Shown here: positions 62,913-64,000 of the stretch, in pieces | Position numbering within the stretch: the first letter of the stretch is position 1 | Layout: each line of letters begins with the position of its first letter | NCBI RefSeq assembly: GCF_015351025.1 | Contig: NZ_JADKRV010000006.1 | Span: 62,001-126,000, forward strand | Source: Curtobacterium sp. VKM Ac-1376 | Lineage (GTDB): Bacteria > Actinomycetota > Actinomycetes > Actinomycetales > Microbacteriaceae | DNA: 64,000 nucleotides | Direction of reading: 5' to 3' | Made by a program: the position numbers and the translations under genes | The notes under the pieces: model-generated | Told to the model about the DNA's origin: nothing | The model's database searches: none | What the model saw: the letters and a program-made list of their open reading frames with translations, nothing else

Positions 62913-62923
62913 CGGGGAAGAGC

Positions 62924-62973
62924 CGGGAGGCGCGGATCGCGACGTGCCCGCACGTCGCGATCCGCGCCTCCCG
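62924..62973. terminator. Perfect 23-bp stem between amidohydrolase and ADC lyase genes
   Basis: CGGGAGGCGCGGATCGCGAC (start of the left arm) is exactly complemented at 62951-62973, with loop CCCG. Bidirectional by position; its outer CGGGAGGC/GCCTCCCG resembles the 4896-4941 hairpin. Confidence 0.8.
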
Positions 62974-63023
62974 TCCGTGTCGCCGGGGGCGCTGGATGGT
63001 GACGTCCGGCGGACCCGGCCGGG

Positions 63024-63914
63024 TCAGACCTCGCGCGCCAGCAGGAAATCGTTGATGCGCGTCGTCAGCTCGGCGTCGATCGGCCGGGCGTCACCGTTCA
63101 GGGCGCGGATCGGCGCTGCCTGCCGCACGCTCGACACGAGCCAGAGCGCGTCCGCGGCCCGCAGGTCGGCGACGGTGACGAGCTCGTACGCGGTCTCGAT
63201 CCCCGACTCCTCGGCGTACCGGAACACGTCGGCCTGGGTCGTGCCGTCCAGGATCCCGATGTCGGTGCGGGGCGTGACGAGCCGGTCGCCGACCCGCATG
63301 ACGAGGTTCGCGCGCGTGCCCTCGAGCACGTACCCGTCGCTCGAGACGAACAGGGCGTCGTCGGCACCGCGGCGGACGGCCTCGCGCAGGGCGGCCATGT
63401 TGACCGCGTACGACAGCGTCTTCGCACCCTGCAGCAGCCACGGCGAGGTGCGCTCGACGTCGTGCCGGTACCCGCGGTCCAGGAGCACGACCGAGATGCC
63501 CTCGGTACGTGCGGCGGTGGAGTCACCGGACGGGGCGGCGTAGACCCAGCCGGTCGGGCGGTCCGTGCCCTCGACGCCGCGCGTCAGGACGGTCTTCGCG
63601 AAGGCTTCGCGGACCGGGTCGAGGCGCGCACAGACGGCCTCGATGGCCTGCCGCCAGGCCTCCGGGTCCGGTGCGGGCAGGTCGAGCAGCGCGGCGGAGC
63701 GGCCGAACCGGGCGATGTGTGCCTCGAGTGCCTGCGGACGACCGTCGATCACGGTGATGGTCTCGAACACGCCGTCACCCCGGGTGACGCCGAGGTCCTG
63801 CACCTGCACGTGCTCCTCGAGCGGCTTCGCCCACGTGAAGGCGTCGGCTCCGGGATCGTGCGGCGCAGCGTCGCGGGAGGGCTGGTTCAGGACGGCGAGC
63901 ACGGTTTCGGTCAT
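63024..63914 (-). CDS. pabC: Aminodeoxychorismate lyase (class IV aminotransferase fold)
   Basis: 296 aa PLP enzyme of the BCAT/DAAT fold. Lys165 in LQGAKTLSYAVNMAALREA binds PLP, LEGTRANLVM (Glu198) and DGTTQADVF contact the cofactor phosphate. RGDGVFETI near the N-terminus is typical of 4-amino-4-deoxychorismate lyases. It releases 4-aminobenzoate and pyruvate. D-amino-acid or branched-chain aminotransferase function cannot be excluded. ATG 63914 is preceded by GGGGGG and TTGGAT 7 nt upstream. It complements pabB elsewhere in the window. Confidence 0.82.
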   Translation of the reverse strand: MTETVLAVLNQPSRDAAPHDPGADAFTWAKPLEEHVQVQDLGVTRGDGVFETITVIDGRPQALEAHIARFGRSAALLDLPAPDPEAWRQAIEAVCARLDPVREAFAKTVLTRGVEGTDRPTGWVYAAPSGDSTAARTEGISVVLLDRGYRHDVERTSPWLLQGAKTLSYAVNMAALREAVRRGADDALFVSSDGYVLEGTRANLVMRVGDRLVTPRTDIGILDGTTQADVFRYAEESGIETAYELVTVADLRAADALWLVSSVRQAAPIRALNGDARPIDAELTTRINDFLLAREV

Positions 63915-63954
63915 GCCCCCCATCCAACCCCACGGGCGTGCGTGTGCCCGCGGC

Positions 63955-64000
63955 GTCACCTCGCGTCGGGCAGGGCGCCGAGCAGCTTCCACACGGCCGG
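63955..64000 (-). CDS. 3' end of a gene running beyond the right edge
   Basis: Fifteen codons on the minus strand before a TGA at 63957..63955, reading PAVWKLLGALPDAR. The gene would lie directly upstream of pabC. Too short to identify, and coding potential is supported only by frame and position. Confidence 0.4.

Overview
The window is about 70% G+C DNA with dense, mostly actinobacterial gene neighbourhoods. These include ileS-folC-DUF4233-ndk, rne-rplU-rpmA-obg-proB-proA-nadD-rsfS, imuA'-imuB-dnaE2, a mycoredoxin and a VKOR/DsbA oxidative-folding set. Gene content, DUF4031, the short ValRS and the leaderless-promoter style fit a member of the Microbacteriaceae (Curtobacterium-like); the genus is my inference. 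I see no phage, transposase, CRISPR array or plasmid backbone, so this looks like ordinary chromosome.

Layout. 1-6.9 kb: a CopC/YcnI copper pair (left gene cut by the window edge), clpX, an M3 peptidase, and a divergent TetR/alpha-beta hydrolase pair with two clear operators. 6.6-11.4 kb: a small conserved protein and valS on minus, divergent from a ProP-type osmolyte transporter. 11.5-17.4 kb: a complete peptide/nickel-type ABC importer operon (lipoprotein, two permeases, one fused double ATPase) divergent from a TetR regulator. 17.7-24.6 kb: a CDF metal transporter, then a T-box-led ileS, folC, DUF4233 and ndk. 24.6-27.1 kb: two DsbA-like membrane-anchored thioredoxin-fold proteins and a VKOR, a likely disulfide-forming set. 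27.1-39.6 kb: rne with a long leader, a membrane protein, DUF4031, rplU-rpmA, obg, proB, proA, nadD, a long disordered membrane protein, rsfS and tRNA-Ala(GGC). 39.6-48.1 kb: an aldose-1-epimerase-like gene, pabB, and the SOS mutagenesis cassette imuA'-imuB-dnaE2 under LexA-type boxes. 48.1-53.4 kb: a two-component system, a small unknown gene, an octanucleotide tandem repeat, and an FUSC transporter divergent from an APH-fold kinase. 53.4-64 kb: an SNF2-family ATPase with a long structured upstream region, a mycoredoxin, a CYTH-CHAD protein, a prolyl oligopeptidase, a Fic protein, an amidohydrolase, aminodeoxychorismate lyase and a gene fragment at the right edge.

Working together: pabB, the aminodeoxychorismate lyase and folC cover three steps of folate synthesis. 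VKOR could reoxidise the DsbA-like proteins. ImuA', ImuB and DnaE2 form the damage-inducible translesion system. The signals least explained by genes are families of long palindromes. One modular GTGCGAGG-type element occurs both between genes and, in frame, inside the linker of the fused ABC ATPase. Another, with an AGAAATGGTCGGG arm, occurs twice between convergent genes. Many monocistronic genes carry a TAnnnT hexamer 6-8 nt before the start codon, which suggests widespread leaderless transcription.
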